Part shown: positions 24,491 to 33,009 of the stretch, in pieces
Layout of the letters: every line of letters starts with the position of its first letter
Position numbering within the stretch: position 1 is the first letter of the stretch
Origin: Fictibacillus sp. b24
GTDB taxonomy: Bacteria > Bacillota > Bacilli > Bacillales > Fictibacillaceae
Length of the DNA: 64,000 nt
Assembly: GCF_030348825.1 (NCBI RefSeq)
Contig: NZ_JAUCES010000005.1
Location: forward strand, 1,240,001 to 1,304,000
Direction: 5' to 3'
The notes under the pieces: generated by a model
The model's input: only the letters and a program-made list of their open reading frames with translations
What the model was told of the DNA's origin: nothing
Databases searched by the model: none
Program-made: the position numbers and the translations under genes

Positions 24491-25147
24491 ATGGAATTGT
24501 CTTTACAAATAATTGGTGAGTATATGCCTCTGTTCTTAAAAGGAACATGGGTTACAATCCAGCTTTCATTGCTAGCCATTCTTTTTGGCACCATATTAGG
24601 ATTGTTTATTGGACTCGGGAAAATGATGAAACAGTCATACATAAGTCTTCCTTGTGTCTGGTATATCAGTTTTTTTCGAGGAACTCCATTATTAGTTCAG
24701 ATTCTTTTGATTCATTCAGCACTAATGCCGATTTTTATGAAGCCGCCTAATGTATTTGTATCCAGTGTTCTAGCTCTGTCACTGAATGCGGCAGCATATA
24801 TTGCGGAGATCTTCAGAGCAGGTATTCAATCGATCGACAAAGGGCAGATGGAAGCTGCGCGATCTCTAGGAATGAACAATGTACAAGCTATGAAAAATGT
24901 AATCCTTCCGCAAGCTTCAAGAAGAATGATTCCTCCGCTTGGGAATGAATTTATTGTTCTGATTAAGGATTCATCACTCGTTTCCATCATTGCTACACCT
25001 GAATTGATGTATTATGCGAGGGCCATGATGGGGGAATACTACCGGCCGTGGGAACCCTATATGACCGCAGCCTTGATGTATCTGCTCCTAACTCTTGGGA
25101 TGGCATATATCTTATCAAAAATTGAACGTAAATTTGTTTATGATTAA
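24491..25147 (+). CDS. Amino-acid ABC transporter permease
   Basis: His/Glu/Gln/Arg-type inner-membrane permease, 218 residues with about five membrane helices. The N-terminal GTWVTIQLSLLAILFGTILG and the EAA loop EAARSLGMNNVQAMKNVILPQA near 123-144, which docks the ATPase, are clear. The ATG at 24491 is behind TTGGAGG; the TTG at 24479 is inside that site. A terminator follows directly, so the usual third gene (ATP-binding protein) is missing and must be supplied from elsewhere. Confidence 0.93.
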   Translation: MELSLQIIGEYMPLFLKGTWVTIQLSLLAILFGTILGLFIGLGKMMKQSYISLPCVWYISFFRGTPLLVQILLIHSALMPIFMKPPNVFVSSVLALSLNAAAYIAEIFRAGIQSIDKGQMEAARSLGMNNVQAMKNVILPQASRRMIPPLGNEFIVLIKDSSLVSIIATPELMYYARAMMGEYYRPWEPYMTAALMYLLLTLGMAYILSKIERKFVYD

Positions 25148-25174
25148 ACAACCCGATCTACTGGGTTGTTTTTT
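25144..25174 (+). terminator. Terminator after the ABC permease gene
   Basis: AACAACCC and GGGTTGTT pair and are followed by a T-run. Confidence 0.9.
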
Positions 25175-25249
25175 CGTTTGTAAGTAACATGTTTTAGGAC
25201 CTCGTCCCATATAGTGTATTATTGAGGATTTTATATGGGGGGGACTTAT

Positions 25250-26119
25250 TTGGTCGCGATTGCTTTTTCACACCCATCAGATGGAATAGCTGTCTTGAAA
25301 AACATGATCAGGATAGCTGCAAAACATAAAATAAACCCTTCCTTTGCCAAATTATCTGAAACTTCTTCAAAAATTCTTGAACTGCACATACATGAGAAAA
25401 AATCGTTCATATTGGATGTGTTAACAGAATTTACACGGAATAAGGTAGAAGATATTTGTTTAAAGGAATTGATTGAACATGCTTTTTTTTACACAGATAC
25501 CGCTGAACAAAAAGAAATTTTCGCCATAACAAAAAGTATTGTTTTAGGAGAGATCGAAGGAATTCCTGAGGTGAAGCATCTGCCAAACTTGAATGATCTG
25601 ATTCGCAGACAGTGGGATTCTATCCTAGAAGCAAAAACAGAATTTTTAGAGTTTGAATCATTTATAAAATTTAGATTGAAAGAGTACTTAGCTACCTTGC
25701 TTAAGGTTGTTGAATGTGCGATCGATGAATATAAATTAGAACTTGAATACCAGATGTTTGTCGAACAGCTGCGGACTTGCTTAACCAAACAAAGATCTTT
25801 CTCGAAATCTGATATCATCATTATTTTTGAGAAAGAGCATGTGTTTCTTTTTGATGAACAGCAAAAACAGTTGTCACACACAGAATTAATGATGTTGCAT
25901 GAAAAAGCTTTGAGGTTAACAAATGTTACAAATTTGGATGAAAGGCTTCTAGGTCCATTAATCGGATTATCACCCTCTTCAGCTAGAATATATGCTTATG
26001 ACATCGATCACCCACTGCTTCAAACTGTAAAAAATATATTTCAAGAAAAGGTGACGATTAGTCCGATTGAGAGGATGACATATAAGGAACAACGGTACTA
26101 TCGCAAAAAAAAGTCATAA
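25250..26119 (+). CDS. ytxC: Sporulation protein YtxC
   Basis: A cytosolic protein of the YtxC family, about 290 residues, known from spore formers; its biochemical role is not known. Central blocks such as EFESFIKFRLKEYLATLLKVVECAIDEYKLE are typical, and it stands directly before thrS as in B. subtilis. The start is uncertain: TTG 25250 lies six bases behind a GGGGGGA site and gives the expected MVAIAF beginning; ATG 25235 is embedded in that G-run but has its own weaker GAGG upstream, adding five residues. Confidence 0.82.
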   Translation: MVAIAFSHPSDGIAVLKNMIRIAAKHKINPSFAKLSETSSKILELHIHEKKSFILDVLTEFTRNKVEDICLKELIEHAFFYTDTAEQKEIFAITKSIVLGEIEGIPEVKHLPNLNDLIRRQWDSILEAKTEFLEFESFIKFRLKEYLATLLKVVECAIDEYKLELEYQMFVEQLRTCLTKQRSFSKSDIIIIFEKEHVFLFDEQQKQLSHTELMMLHEKALRLTNVTNLDERLLGPLIGLSPSSARIYAYDIDHPLLQTVKNIFQEKVTISPIERMTYKEQRYYRKKKS

Positions 26120-26134
26120 ACCTACAGAGCCCTC

Positions 26135-26163
26135 TTGCTTTTTGAAAAGTGACTGCATATAAT
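26135..26163 (+). promoter_or_regulatory. thrS promoter
   Basis: TTGCTT and TATAAT are separated by 17 bases, just upstream of the T-box leader. Confidence 0.65.
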
Positions 26164-26189
26164 AAATGTATAATTTTATCACTCAATCT

Positions 26190-26436
26190 GTATTGAAAAG
26201 GACACGAAGCAAATTTTTACGGTTTAAAGAGAGGGAAGTCTAGGCTGAAAACTTCCTATCACGGAAAATTGCTTTACCACCTTGGAACTTCAACGGTGAA
26301 ATGTTTTCAGAGTATTCGTTGACGGCCGCAGTCCGTTACACTGTCCGAGTGCCGCAGCATATTTATTTGTTGTGGAACAAGGGTGGAACCACGAGATAAT
26401 CACTCGTCCCTTCTTTTAGGGACGGGTGTTTTTTGT
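26190..26436 (+). promoter_or_regulatory. T-box riboswitch for threonine
   Basis: Leader that reads the charging state of threonine tRNA. The T-box sequence AACAAGGGTGGAACCACG is at 26377-26394, and the terminator ACTCGTCCC / GGGACGGGT with a T-run at 26402-26436. Stem I features and an ACC triplet near TTTACCACC at about 26274-26282 fit a Thr specifier. Uncharged tRNA should favour read-through. Confidence 0.92.
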
Positions 26437-26448
26437 TTTAAAAATAAA

Positions 26449-26656
26449 GGCTGTTTGAAGAATATTGCTTTCTAGCTTTTTTTCTCTTCATTGACAGTTG
26501 ATTGGAGTGCAAGGTGCGAGACTCCTGGGGGAGCAGCGGGACAGGTGAGACACAGCAGATGCAGAGCGTCAAGGTGGCTCACCGCACGCCCCCCGGAAAG
26601 CGAGCATCCTGGAGCGGAAATCAACCACTTACAAGAGATACAAAGCTTAAACAGCT
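26449..26656 (-). repeat. Dispersed hairpin repeat, copy 5, between the T-box and thrS
   Basis: Reversed copy with core 26497-26626 and the best-preserved ends: GGCTGTTT at 26449-26456 and AAACAGC at 26649-26655 form a terminal inverted repeat. Its loop differs from that of other copies. It sits inside the thrS transcript, after the riboswitch terminator and before the ribosome site. Confidence 0.85.
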
Positions 26657-26680
26657 GAAATAAAAAAGGAGATGTTTAAT

Positions 26681-28591
26681 ATGTCGTCAATTTCAATCAA
26701 ATTCCCAGACGGATCAGTCAAGGAATTTCCAAAAGGCGTTACTTCTGAACAAGTGGCAGAAAGTATCAGCCCAAGTTTAAAGAAAAAAGCAGTTGCAGGA
26801 AAAGTAAACGGACAATTATATGATTTTTCTCGTCCGATTGAAGAAGATGCTTCCATTGAAATCGTGATGCAGGATTCTAAAGAAGGTCTTGAAATGACAA
26901 GACACTCGAATGCCCACTTGCTTGCTCAAGCTCTTAAACGCCTTTACCCTGACGTGAAGCTAGGAATCGGACCTGTTATCGATAACGGCTTCTACTACGA
27001 TGTAGATATGTCTCACAATTTAACACCAGAAGATCTTCCTGCGATTGAAAAAGAAATGAAGAAAATCGTTAACGAAAACCTGCCTATCGTGCGTAAAGAA
27101 GTAAGTCGCGAAGAAGCTCTTGAAATTTATGAAAAATTGAATGATCACTTAAAGCTTGAATTGATTCGTGACCTTCCTGAAGGTGAAAAGATCACTATCT
27201 ATGAGCAAGGTGAGTTCTTTGACCTTTGCCGCGGGCCGCACGTTCCTTCGACTGGAAAGATCAAAGCGTATAAATTAATGAGTATCTCTGGAGCTTACTG
27301 GCGTGGTGACAGTGACAACCAAATGCTTCAGCGTATTTATGGCTCTGCATTCTTAAGCCAAAAAGATCTTGATGAGTATCTCCACTTTATTGAAGAAGCT
27401 CAAAAACGTGATCACCGTAAATTAGGAAAAGAATTAGAACTGTTCATGTTTTCTGAAGAAGCGCCAGGTATGCCGTTCTATCTTCCAAACGGCCAGACTA
27501 TCCGTACTGAGCTTGAGAATTTCTCTCGCGAACTTCAGCGTCAAGTGGATTATGATGAAGTGCGTACGCCATTTATGATGAATCAGCGTTTATGGGAGCA
27601 ATCTGGCCACTGGGATCACTACCACGAAAACATGTATTTCTCTGAAGTGGATGATACAAAATTTGCGATGAAACCGATGAACTGCCCGGGTCACATGCTC
27701 ATCTTTAAAAACAAGCTTCATTCATACAGAGATCTCCCTGTACGTATGGCCGAGTTCGGTCAAGTTCACCGTCATGAATATAGCGGTGCACTAAACGGTA
27801 TGATTCGTGTTCGTACTTTCTGTCAAGATGATGCACATATCTTTGTTACACCAGGGCAGATTGAAAGTGAGATCAAAAACGTATTTAAACTGGTAGATAA
27901 AATTTACAGCACTTTTGGTTTTGAGTATTCAGTTGAACTATCTACTCGTCCGGAAGATTCTATGGGCGATGACCGTTTATGGGAACAAGCTGAGGGCGCG
28001 TTGAAAAACGTTCTAGAAGATCTTGGAATGAATTATCACCTTAATGAAGGCGATGGAGCGTTCTATGGTCCAAAGATTGACTTCCATATAAAAGATGCTT
28101 TGAAGAGAAGTCATCAGTGTGCAACAATTCAGCTGGACTTCCAGATGCCAGAAAAGTTTGACCTAACTTATGTAGATGAAAACAACCAAAAGGTACGTCC
28201 AGTTGTTATTCACCGTGCAATCTACGGATCAATTGACCGTTTCTTAGGAATTCTAGTTGAACACTTTGCTGGAGCATTCCCTACATGGTTAGCACCAGTT
28301 CAAGTGAAACTAATCCCTGTTTCCGATGTTCATAACGAGTATGCTCATAAGCTTCAAGAAGATTTGAAAGAGCATGCAATTCGTGTAGAGATCGACACTA
28401 GAAATGAAAAGATGGGCTACAAGATCCGTGAAGCTCAAATGAAGAAGATTCCTTACATGCTTGTTCTAGGTGATAAAGAGATCGAAGACAATGCGGTAAA
28501 CGTTCGTAAGTATGGTGAGCAAAAATCTGAAACTGTTTCATATGAAGATTTCAGAGACAAGATTCTAGCTCAAATTAACGAGAAGAGATAG
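26681..28591 (+). CDS. thrS: Threonine-tRNA ligase
   Basis: Charges tRNA-Thr. The ATG at 26681 has AAAAGGAGA at the right spacing (an ATG at 26672 overlaps it), giving 636 residues. Domains in order: TGS (1-62), editing domain with HSNAHLLAQAL, class II core with motif 2 around GQVHRHEYSGALNGMIRVR and QDDAHIF, zinc ligand Cys in MKPMNCPGH, motif 3 near HRAIYGSIDRFLGIL, and a C-terminal anticodon-binding domain. Expression is set by the T-box upstream. A terminator follows the stop. Confidence 0.97.
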   Translation: MSSISIKFPDGSVKEFPKGVTSEQVAESISPSLKKKAVAGKVNGQLYDFSRPIEEDASIEIVMQDSKEGLEMTRHSNAHLLAQALKRLYPDVKLGIGPVIDNGFYYDVDMSHNLTPEDLPAIEKEMKKIVNENLPIVRKEVSREEALEIYEKLNDHLKLELIRDLPEGEKITIYEQGEFFDLCRGPHVPSTGKIKAYKLMSISGAYWRGDSDNQMLQRIYGSAFLSQKDLDEYLHFIEEAQKRDHRKLGKELELFMFSEEAPGMPFYLPNGQTIRTELENFSRELQRQVDYDEVRTPFMMNQRLWEQSGHWDHYHENMYFSEVDDTKFAMKPMNCPGHMLIFKNKLHSYRDLPVRMAEFGQVHRHEYSGALNGMIRVRTFCQDDAHIFVTPGQIESEIKNVFKLVDKIYSTFGFEYSVELSTRPEDSMGDDRLWEQAEGALKNVLEDLGMNYHLNEGDGAFYGPKIDFHIKDALKRSHQCATIQLDFQMPEKFDLTYVDENNQKVRPVVIHRAIYGSIDRFLGILVEHFAGAFPTWLAPVQVKLIPVSDVHNEYAHKLQEDLKEHAIRVEIDTRNEKMGYKIREAQMKKIPYMLVLGDKEIEDNAVNVRKYGEQKSETVSYEDFRDKILAQINEKR

Positions 28592-28597
28592 ATAAAA

Positions 28598-28634
28598 GAG
28601 CGAAGCAGCCAATTTCAAAGTTGGCTGCTTTTAT
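28598..28634 (+). terminator. Terminator after thrS
   Basis: GAAGCAGCCAA and TTGGCTGCTT pair around TTTCAAAG, followed by TTTATTT. Confidence 0.85.
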
Positions 28635-28645
28635 TTGATATGAAA

Positions 28646-28781
28646 GTTGAAATGGACAGATTAATTCAGTAAACGGACAGAAAAAAACCTTCAATCCGAC
28701 AAATTAATCTAGAAATTGGACAGATAATTAGAGGAATCCGACAAATTAACGATGAGATTGGACAGATTATCAATTTTAGAC
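28646..28781 (+). repeat. Six-unit 21-bp periodic repeat
   Basis: GGACAG or CGACAA motifs start at 28654, 28675, 28697, 28718, 28739 and 28760, i.e. every 21 or 22 bases. The units alternate loosely between a GGACAGATTAAT-like and a CCGACAAATTAA-like form. It is not coding in a convincing way and lies between thrS and the infC promoter. Confidence 0.7.
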
Positions 28782-28891
28782 ACACAACAAATGGGTTTAC
28801 TATCATTAAAGTGGTTCGCTCAAAAAAACTCTTGCATTCTTTCTGTAAACGAAGTAAAATTAATTTCGTTGCTTGTTGTTATATTCGTTGT

Positions 28892-28921
28892 TTGACACAA
28901 TTGTCTCCAATATGTTATAGT
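28892..28921 (+). promoter_or_regulatory. infC operon promoter
   Basis: TTGACA and TATAGT separated by 18 bases, upstream of the L20 leader. Confidence 0.75.
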
Positions 28922-28954
28922 ATGTAAGGTTAATAAAATAAGCAAAAGCATCAA

Positions 28955-29094
28955 ACAAGCAGAAGCACCCGCTTCTCACCTGATTCGACGTCTTTAGACT
29001 GTTGATGGGTAGATGGATATTCAGGCATGTCAAAGTGTACATAGCCGGTTTACTATGTGTGGGTGATCGTTGCGCCGACGCTTTTTTTATTTGC
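28955..29094 (+). ncRNA. L20 leader of the infC-rpmI-rplT operon
   Basis: Autoregulatory leader of the type found in Bacilli. AGAAGCACCCGCTTCTCACC at 28961-28980 and GACGTCTTTAGACTG downstream are its recognisable blocks, and a terminator ending in GCGCCGACGC plus T-run closes it near 29090. Ribosomal protein L20 binds it to repress the operon. Confidence 0.88.
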
Positions 29095-29151
29095 AGAAAT
29101 AACAAGTCGAGTGTATTTGCACTCACTGAAAAATTTTGGAGGTGACTTACT

Positions 29152-29667
29152 ATTAGTAAGGACATGTCTGTCAATGAAGGTATTCGTGCCCGTGAGGTTC
29201 GATTAATCGGTCCTGATGGAAGCCAGCTTGGCATTAAAACAAGACAGGAAGCTTTAGACCTTGCAACAAACGCAAATCTTGACCTTGTTCTCGTTGCTGC
29301 AACTGCTAAACCGCCAGTGTGTCGTATCATGGACTACGGTAAGTTTAAATACGAGCAACAGCGTAAAGATCGTGAAGCACGAAAAAATCAAAAAGTCATT
29401 ACGACTAAAGAGATTCGTTTAAGTCCAACAATTGAGGAAAACGACTTTAATACAAAGCTTAGAAATGCCCGTAAGTTCCTTGAAAAAGGCGACAAAGTAA
29501 AAGCAAGTATTCGTTTCCGTGGACGTGCAATTACTCATTCTCAAATCGGAAAAACGGTATTGGAAAAGTTAGCGAAAGAATGTGAAGATCTTTCTACGGT
29601 TGAAACAAAACCGAAAATGGAAGGTCGTAGCATGTTCCTTATCCTTGCACCTAAAGCCGAAAAATAA
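29152..29667 (+). CDS. infC: Translation initiation factor IF-3
   Basis: Binds the 30S subunit, keeps it free and checks start codons. The true start is most likely ATT at 29152, 6 bases behind a perfect GGAGGTGA; the first ATG (29164) is 18 bases away. This gives 171 residues starting [17 protein letters not shown], with the N-domain (to about 75), a lysine-rich linker ARKNQKV and the C-domain including [17 protein letters not shown]. An ATT start also fits the known self-regulation of infC in other bacteria. rpmI and rplT follow. Confidence 0.95.
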   Translation: MSKDMSVNEGIRAREVRLIGPDGSQLGIKTRQEALDLATNANLDLVLVAATAKPPVCRIMDYGKFKYEQQRKDREARKNQKVITTKEIRLSPTIEENDFNTKLRNARKFLEKGDKVKASIRFRGRAITHSQIGKTVLEKLAKECEDLSTVETKPKMEGRSMFLILAPKAEK

Positions 29668-29691
29668 TTTTTACCAGGGAGGATAACCATT

Positions 29692-29895
29692 ATGCCTAAA
29701 ATGAAAACTCATAAAGGTGCTGCAAAGCGCTTTAGAAAAACTGGATCAGGTAAATTGAAGCGTGCTCGCGCTTATACTAGTCACTTGTTTGCTAACAAGT
29801 CTACAAAAGCTAAGCGTAAGCTTCGTAAAGCAAAACTTGTTCACAGCGGTGATTACAAGCGTATCCGCACACTGTTAACTTACAAAAAACGTTAA
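29692..29895 (+). CDS. rpmI: 50S ribosomal protein L35
   Basis: Small basic ribosomal protein, 67 residues, starting [14 protein letters not shown], the fixed beginning of the family; [14 protein letters not shown] and [11 protein letters not shown] complete the L35 pattern. AGGGAGG precedes the ATG. It is the second gene of the infC operon and shares the L20-controlled leader. Position between infC and rplT is universal in Bacilli. Confidence 0.97.
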   Translation: MPKMKTHKGAAKRFRKTGSGKLKRARAYTSHLFANKSTKAKRKLRKAKLVHSGDYKRIRTLLTYKKR

Positions 29896-29933
29896 TCGTT
29901 CGTCATTCGATTTAAAATTAGGAGGTTTTTAAT

Positions 29934-30293
29934 ATGCCAAGAGTAAAAGGTGGCTATGTAACACGTCGTCGTCGTAAAAAAGTTCTTAAGTTAGCTAAAG
30001 GCTATTTCGGTTCTAAACATAAATTATTTAAAGTAGCACAACAACAAGTATTCAAATCACTTATGTACGCTTACCGTGACCGTCGTCAGAAGAAGCGTGA
30101 TTTCCGTAAGCTTTGGATCACTCGTATTAACGCTGCTGCACGTACAAACGGTCTTTCTTACAGCCGTTTAATGCACGGTCTTAAACTTGCGGGTATCGAC
30201 ATCAACCGTAAGATGCTTTCAGAGATTGCAATCACAGACGAAAAAGCTTTCGCTGAATTGGCTTCAAAAGCTAAAGAAAGCCTAAAAGCTTAA
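29934..30293 (+). CDS. rplT: 50S ribosomal protein L20
   Basis: Assembly protein of the large subunit and, in Bacilli, the repressor of its own operon through the leader at 28955-29094. The 119-residue chain starts [20 protein letters not shown] and contains the RNA-binding block [26 protein letters not shown] lies before the ATG. A terminator follows, so the next small gene (ysdA) is probably expressed by read-through or separately. Confidence 0.97.
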   Translation: MPRVKGGYVTRRRRKKVLKLAKGYFGSKHKLFKVAQQQVFKSLMYAYRDRRQKKRDFRKLWITRINAAARTNGLSYSRLMHGLKLAGIDINRKMLSEIAITDEKAFAELASKAKESLKA

Positions 30294-30303
30294 TTAGAAA
30301 AAA

Positions 30304-30343
30304 GAAAAGATCATTTCCTCATTTGATGGAGATGATCTTTTTT
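30304..30343 (+). terminator. Terminator after rplT
   Basis: AAAGATCAT and ATGATCTTT pair with further inner pairing, followed by a T-run. Confidence 0.85.
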
Positions 30344-30366
30344 CATTCTGAAGGGAAAACAACAAG

Positions 30367-30618
30367 GTGTTAATCATATATTTAATCATTTTAAACGCAG
30401 CCGCCTATTATGTTATGAAAAAAGACAAAGCGAACGCAAAAGAAGGAAAATGGCGCACTCCTGAAGCGAGGCTTTGGCTGATCGCTTTTATAGGTGGAGC
30501 ACCTGGAATGTGGCTAGCTATGAAAAAGTTCCGTCATAAGACGAAACATCCATCTTTTCGAAATGGTTTACCTGTCTTAAGCATCGTAATAACTGTTTTG
30601 GCCGGCTGGTTTATATAG
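30367..30618 (+). CDS. ysdA: DUF1294 family membrane protein
   Basis: An 83-residue membrane protein with two or three hydrophobic segments. The DUF1294 pattern is clear: an N-terminal helix, then KWRTPEARLWLIAFIGGAPGMWLAM and HKTKHPSFRNGLPVL. Function is not known. The start is GTG at 30367; the ribosome site is weak (AACAAGG). It follows rplT as ysdA does in B. subtilis. Only eight bases separate its stop from that of the converging oxidase gene. Confidence 0.88.
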   Translation: MLIIYLIILNAAAYYVMKKDKANAKEGKWRTPEARLWLIAFIGGAPGMWLAMKKFRHKTKHPSFRNGLPVLSIVITVLAGWFI

Positions 30619-30626
30619 AAAACACA

Positions 30627-31652
30627 CTAATCCTGTTGAAGGTATCGTTTGTCTTTTAAGAAGAGCCTCCAGAATATATAAAAACCAGGAGCGAGTATGG
30701 CAAGACCTACGATATACATAATCATCAAGGAATAAAAGGTTTCTTTAGCGGTGAAAGCCTCATAAATCGTTAAATCAGGGAAAACGATATACGGCAGGTG
30801 AGCTAAACCATAGCCGATACTAGCTAGACCATATTGAAATACAGTTGCCAATAATGTAAAACGCGGCCGTCCAATTCCTGGGCGGTTTTGTTTTGGCCAC
30901 CAAAGGGCTGCGTATGCCATTAGAAACGCAAGTAAAGATAGAATAAACCATATCTTTTGATCCATTAAGTTGTCTATGAGCCAACGAGATTCGGGTGCCA
31001 TAAACAAAAGTGTAAAAAGAGCTGAAAGCAAAGTAAGGGGTCCTAACATGATGGCATTGCTGCGATACAGCTTGTAAGCATCTTCTTTATTTGAAACCCG
31101 TGCGTAATCTGCTAAAAATAACGATGACAGATAAAGTTCAGAAGTTAAGCCGAAAAGTACATAAAGATATAGTGTTGGACTTGTAAACAATTTTCCTAAC
31201 AAAAGGCTTTGGGTGTCTCCATCAACAGCTATAAATCCACCTTGAGAAATAGGCAAAACAGCTATGAGTAGGGAAGGAATTAATAATCCTGATATTCCCG
31301 ATATGATAAACATCGTCCTTCTATATCCTTGTACAGAATAGGAGAACACCATAAAAGCACTTCGAATGGCCAGCAAAAAGAGAATCAATGAAACAGGTAC
31401 TAGCATAACAGTTCCAAGTGTGTAGGCTCCTTTTGGAAAGAAGCCGACAAACGCTACCACTAGAAGAACGAGAAACGTGTTCGTAATTTCCCATGTGGGT
31501 GATAAGAAACGATTGGCGATCCTACCTGCCATCGTCCTATGATTGTTGTAGATCATCGCCCAAAATCCTGCTCCAAAATCGATGGATCCAAATATGCTAT
31601 AAATAAATATAAAGGTCCACATCATCAGGATCGCTAAAACTTCTTCGCTCAT
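30627..31652 (-). CDS. ythB: Cytochrome bd-type oxidase subunit II (YthB type)
   Basis: Second membrane subunit of a bd-family quinol oxidase, 341 residues, about eight helices. The N-terminal MWTFIFIYSIFGSIDFGAGFWAM contains the family's conserved GSIDFG block, which identifies CydB/CioB proteins. The gene begins 16 bases after the subunit I gene on the minus strand. Sequence style fits YthB rather than CydB of B. subtilis, a judgement from memory. Confidence 0.85.
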   Translation of the reverse strand: MSEEVLAILMMWTFIFIYSIFGSIDFGAGFWAMIYNNHRTMAGRIANRFLSPTWEITNTFLVLLVVAFVGFFPKGAYTLGTVMLVPVSLILFLLAIRSAFMVFSYSVQGYRRTMFIISGISGLLIPSLLIAVLPISQGGFIAVDGDTQSLLLGKLFTSPTLYLYVLFGLTSELYLSSLFLADYARVSNKEDAYKLYRSNAIMLGPLTLLSALFTLLFMAPESRWLIDNLMDQKIWFILSLLAFLMAYAALWWPKQNRPGIGRPRFTLLATVFQYGLASIGYGLAHLPYIVFPDLTIYEAFTAKETFYSLMIMYIVGLAILAPGFYIFWRLFLKDKRYLQQD

Positions 31653-31668
31653 CCTTTACTCCTCCTTT

Positions 31669-33009
31669 CTAACTCTGAAGTTTTTCCATATCTTTTGAAA
31701 CTGGGTTTCGCTTGAAATAAGCAGTTAAAATAAGAACCGTTAAAACGCTTAGCAAGGCATATAGGCCTAAGAATAATAAGAAAAGCATTCCGAGATCTTC
31801 ATTCTTTGTTGCAGCTTCTGCTGTTGTCTGAACTCTGTAGATGGTCCATGGCTGTCTACCGCTGCAGCTGAATACCCAACCGAATTCAATGCCTAGCATG
31901 GATAGAGGTCCAGACAATACGAGCGACCAAAGCAGCCACTTTGGAAATGGCTTTCCTCGCTTTTTAACAAAAAACCACCAATAAAATAAAACGAATGCGG
32001 CGAGTCCCAGTAAAAGAGTGCCGATACCAACCATTAAATTAAAAAGAGTGTGGACATAGAAAGGTGGCCACGTTTCACGAGGAAATTCGTATAGTCCCTT
32101 AACTTCCGTATCAAACTTTCCAGCAGCCAGCCAGCTGAGAGCCCATGGAATTTCTATGCCGTATTTAACTTCTTCTGTCTTAGGATCTGTATAACCACCT
32201 ATTGCAAGCGGTGCGTATCTTTGTGTTTCAAACAACCCTTCAGCAGCAGCTAGTTTTTCAGGAGAATGCTGATGAAGAATCTGTGCTGAATGATGCCCGG
32301 AAGTAGCAGAGACAAAACTCATCACAAGAGCGACAGCTAAAGACATGAATAACCCTTTTAAATGATATGCACGTTCACGTTCAGGACGTTTTTTTAATAG
32401 TTTAAATGCCGCTACAGATGCAACCGCAAATGCGCCTGTCATATAGGCGGTTACTGCAACGTGAAAGGAGGAAGACAAAAAGCTGGGATTAAAAAAGGCG
32501 TCCCAAGGATTTACATCATAGATCGTGCCATCAGGTTTGATTTTAAATCCTGCAGGTGTATTCATCCATGTATTAACTGCAGAAATTAAAATCGCAGATG
32601 CCACGGCGCCTAGTGCAACAAAGAATACCGAGATTAAGCGAAAGTACCTTGGTAATCTGTCCGCTGCATATACATAAATAGACATAAATAAGGCTTCCAA
32701 GAAAAAAGCAAAAATCTCAATCTGAAAGGGAAGTGAGATTACTTTCCCGACGATCTCCATAAAACCTGGCCATAGAAGCGATAGCTGTACACCTACAATC
32801 GTTCCTGATGGAATGGCAACACCTAAAAGAACAGCGAAGGCTTTCGTCCAACGTTTTGCCATAATAGCGTAGTCGTTGTCACCTTTAACTTGATGAATGA
32901 TTTCTGCGATGACGATCATTAAAGGGATTCCAACGCCAAGCGTAGCAAAAATAATATGAAAACCCAGTGATGTTCCAAAAAAGGCTCTCGCTAGTACAAC
33001 TGTATCCAT
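31669..33009 (-). CDS. ythA: Cytochrome bd-type oxidase subunit I (YthA type)
   Basis: Haem-carrying subunit of a quinol oxidase, 446 residues with about nine helices. The beginning ARAFFGTSLGFHIIFATLGVG holds the His ligand near residue 18; a second His is in SSSFHVAVTAYMTGAF near 182. The Q-loop between helices 6 and 7 is short, as in cyanide-insensitive-type (CIO) enzymes. The ATG follows TAGGAGGAA. With the ba3 oxidase, this gives the organism at least two alternative terminal oxidases in this window. Confidence 0.88.
   Translation of the reverse strand: MDTVVLARAFFGTSLGFHIIFATLGVGIPLMIVIAEIIHQVKGDNDYAIMAKRWTKAFAVLLGVAIPSGTIVGVQLSLLWPGFMEIVGKVISLPFQIEIFAFFLEALFMSIYVYAADRLPRYFRLISVFFVALGAVASAILISAVNTWMNTPAGFKIKPDGTIYDVNPWDAFFNPSFLSSSFHVAVTAYMTGAFAVASVAAFKLLKKRPERERAYHLKGLFMSLAVALVMSFVSATSGHHSAQILHQHSPEKLAAAEGLFETQRYAPLAIGGYTDPKTEEVKYGIEIPWALSWLAAGKFDTEVKGLYEFPRETWPPFYVHTLFNLMVGIGTLLLGLAAFVLFYWWFFVKKRGKPFPKWLLWSLVLSGPLSMLGIEFGWVFSCSGRQPWTIYRVQTTAEAATKNEDLGMLFLLFLGLYALLSVLTVLILTAYFKRNPVSKDMEKLQS

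Noticed and set aside
18006-25147. The mqnC, ba3, fnr and ABC region as a genomic island
   Set aside because: No integrase, transposase, tRNA junction or clear change in base use was seen; it may simply be a lineage-specific gene order.
28646-28781. CRISPR array at the 21-base periodic region
   Set aside because: Units are only about 21 bases with imperfect motifs and no constant repeat-spacer pattern; no cas genes are in the window.
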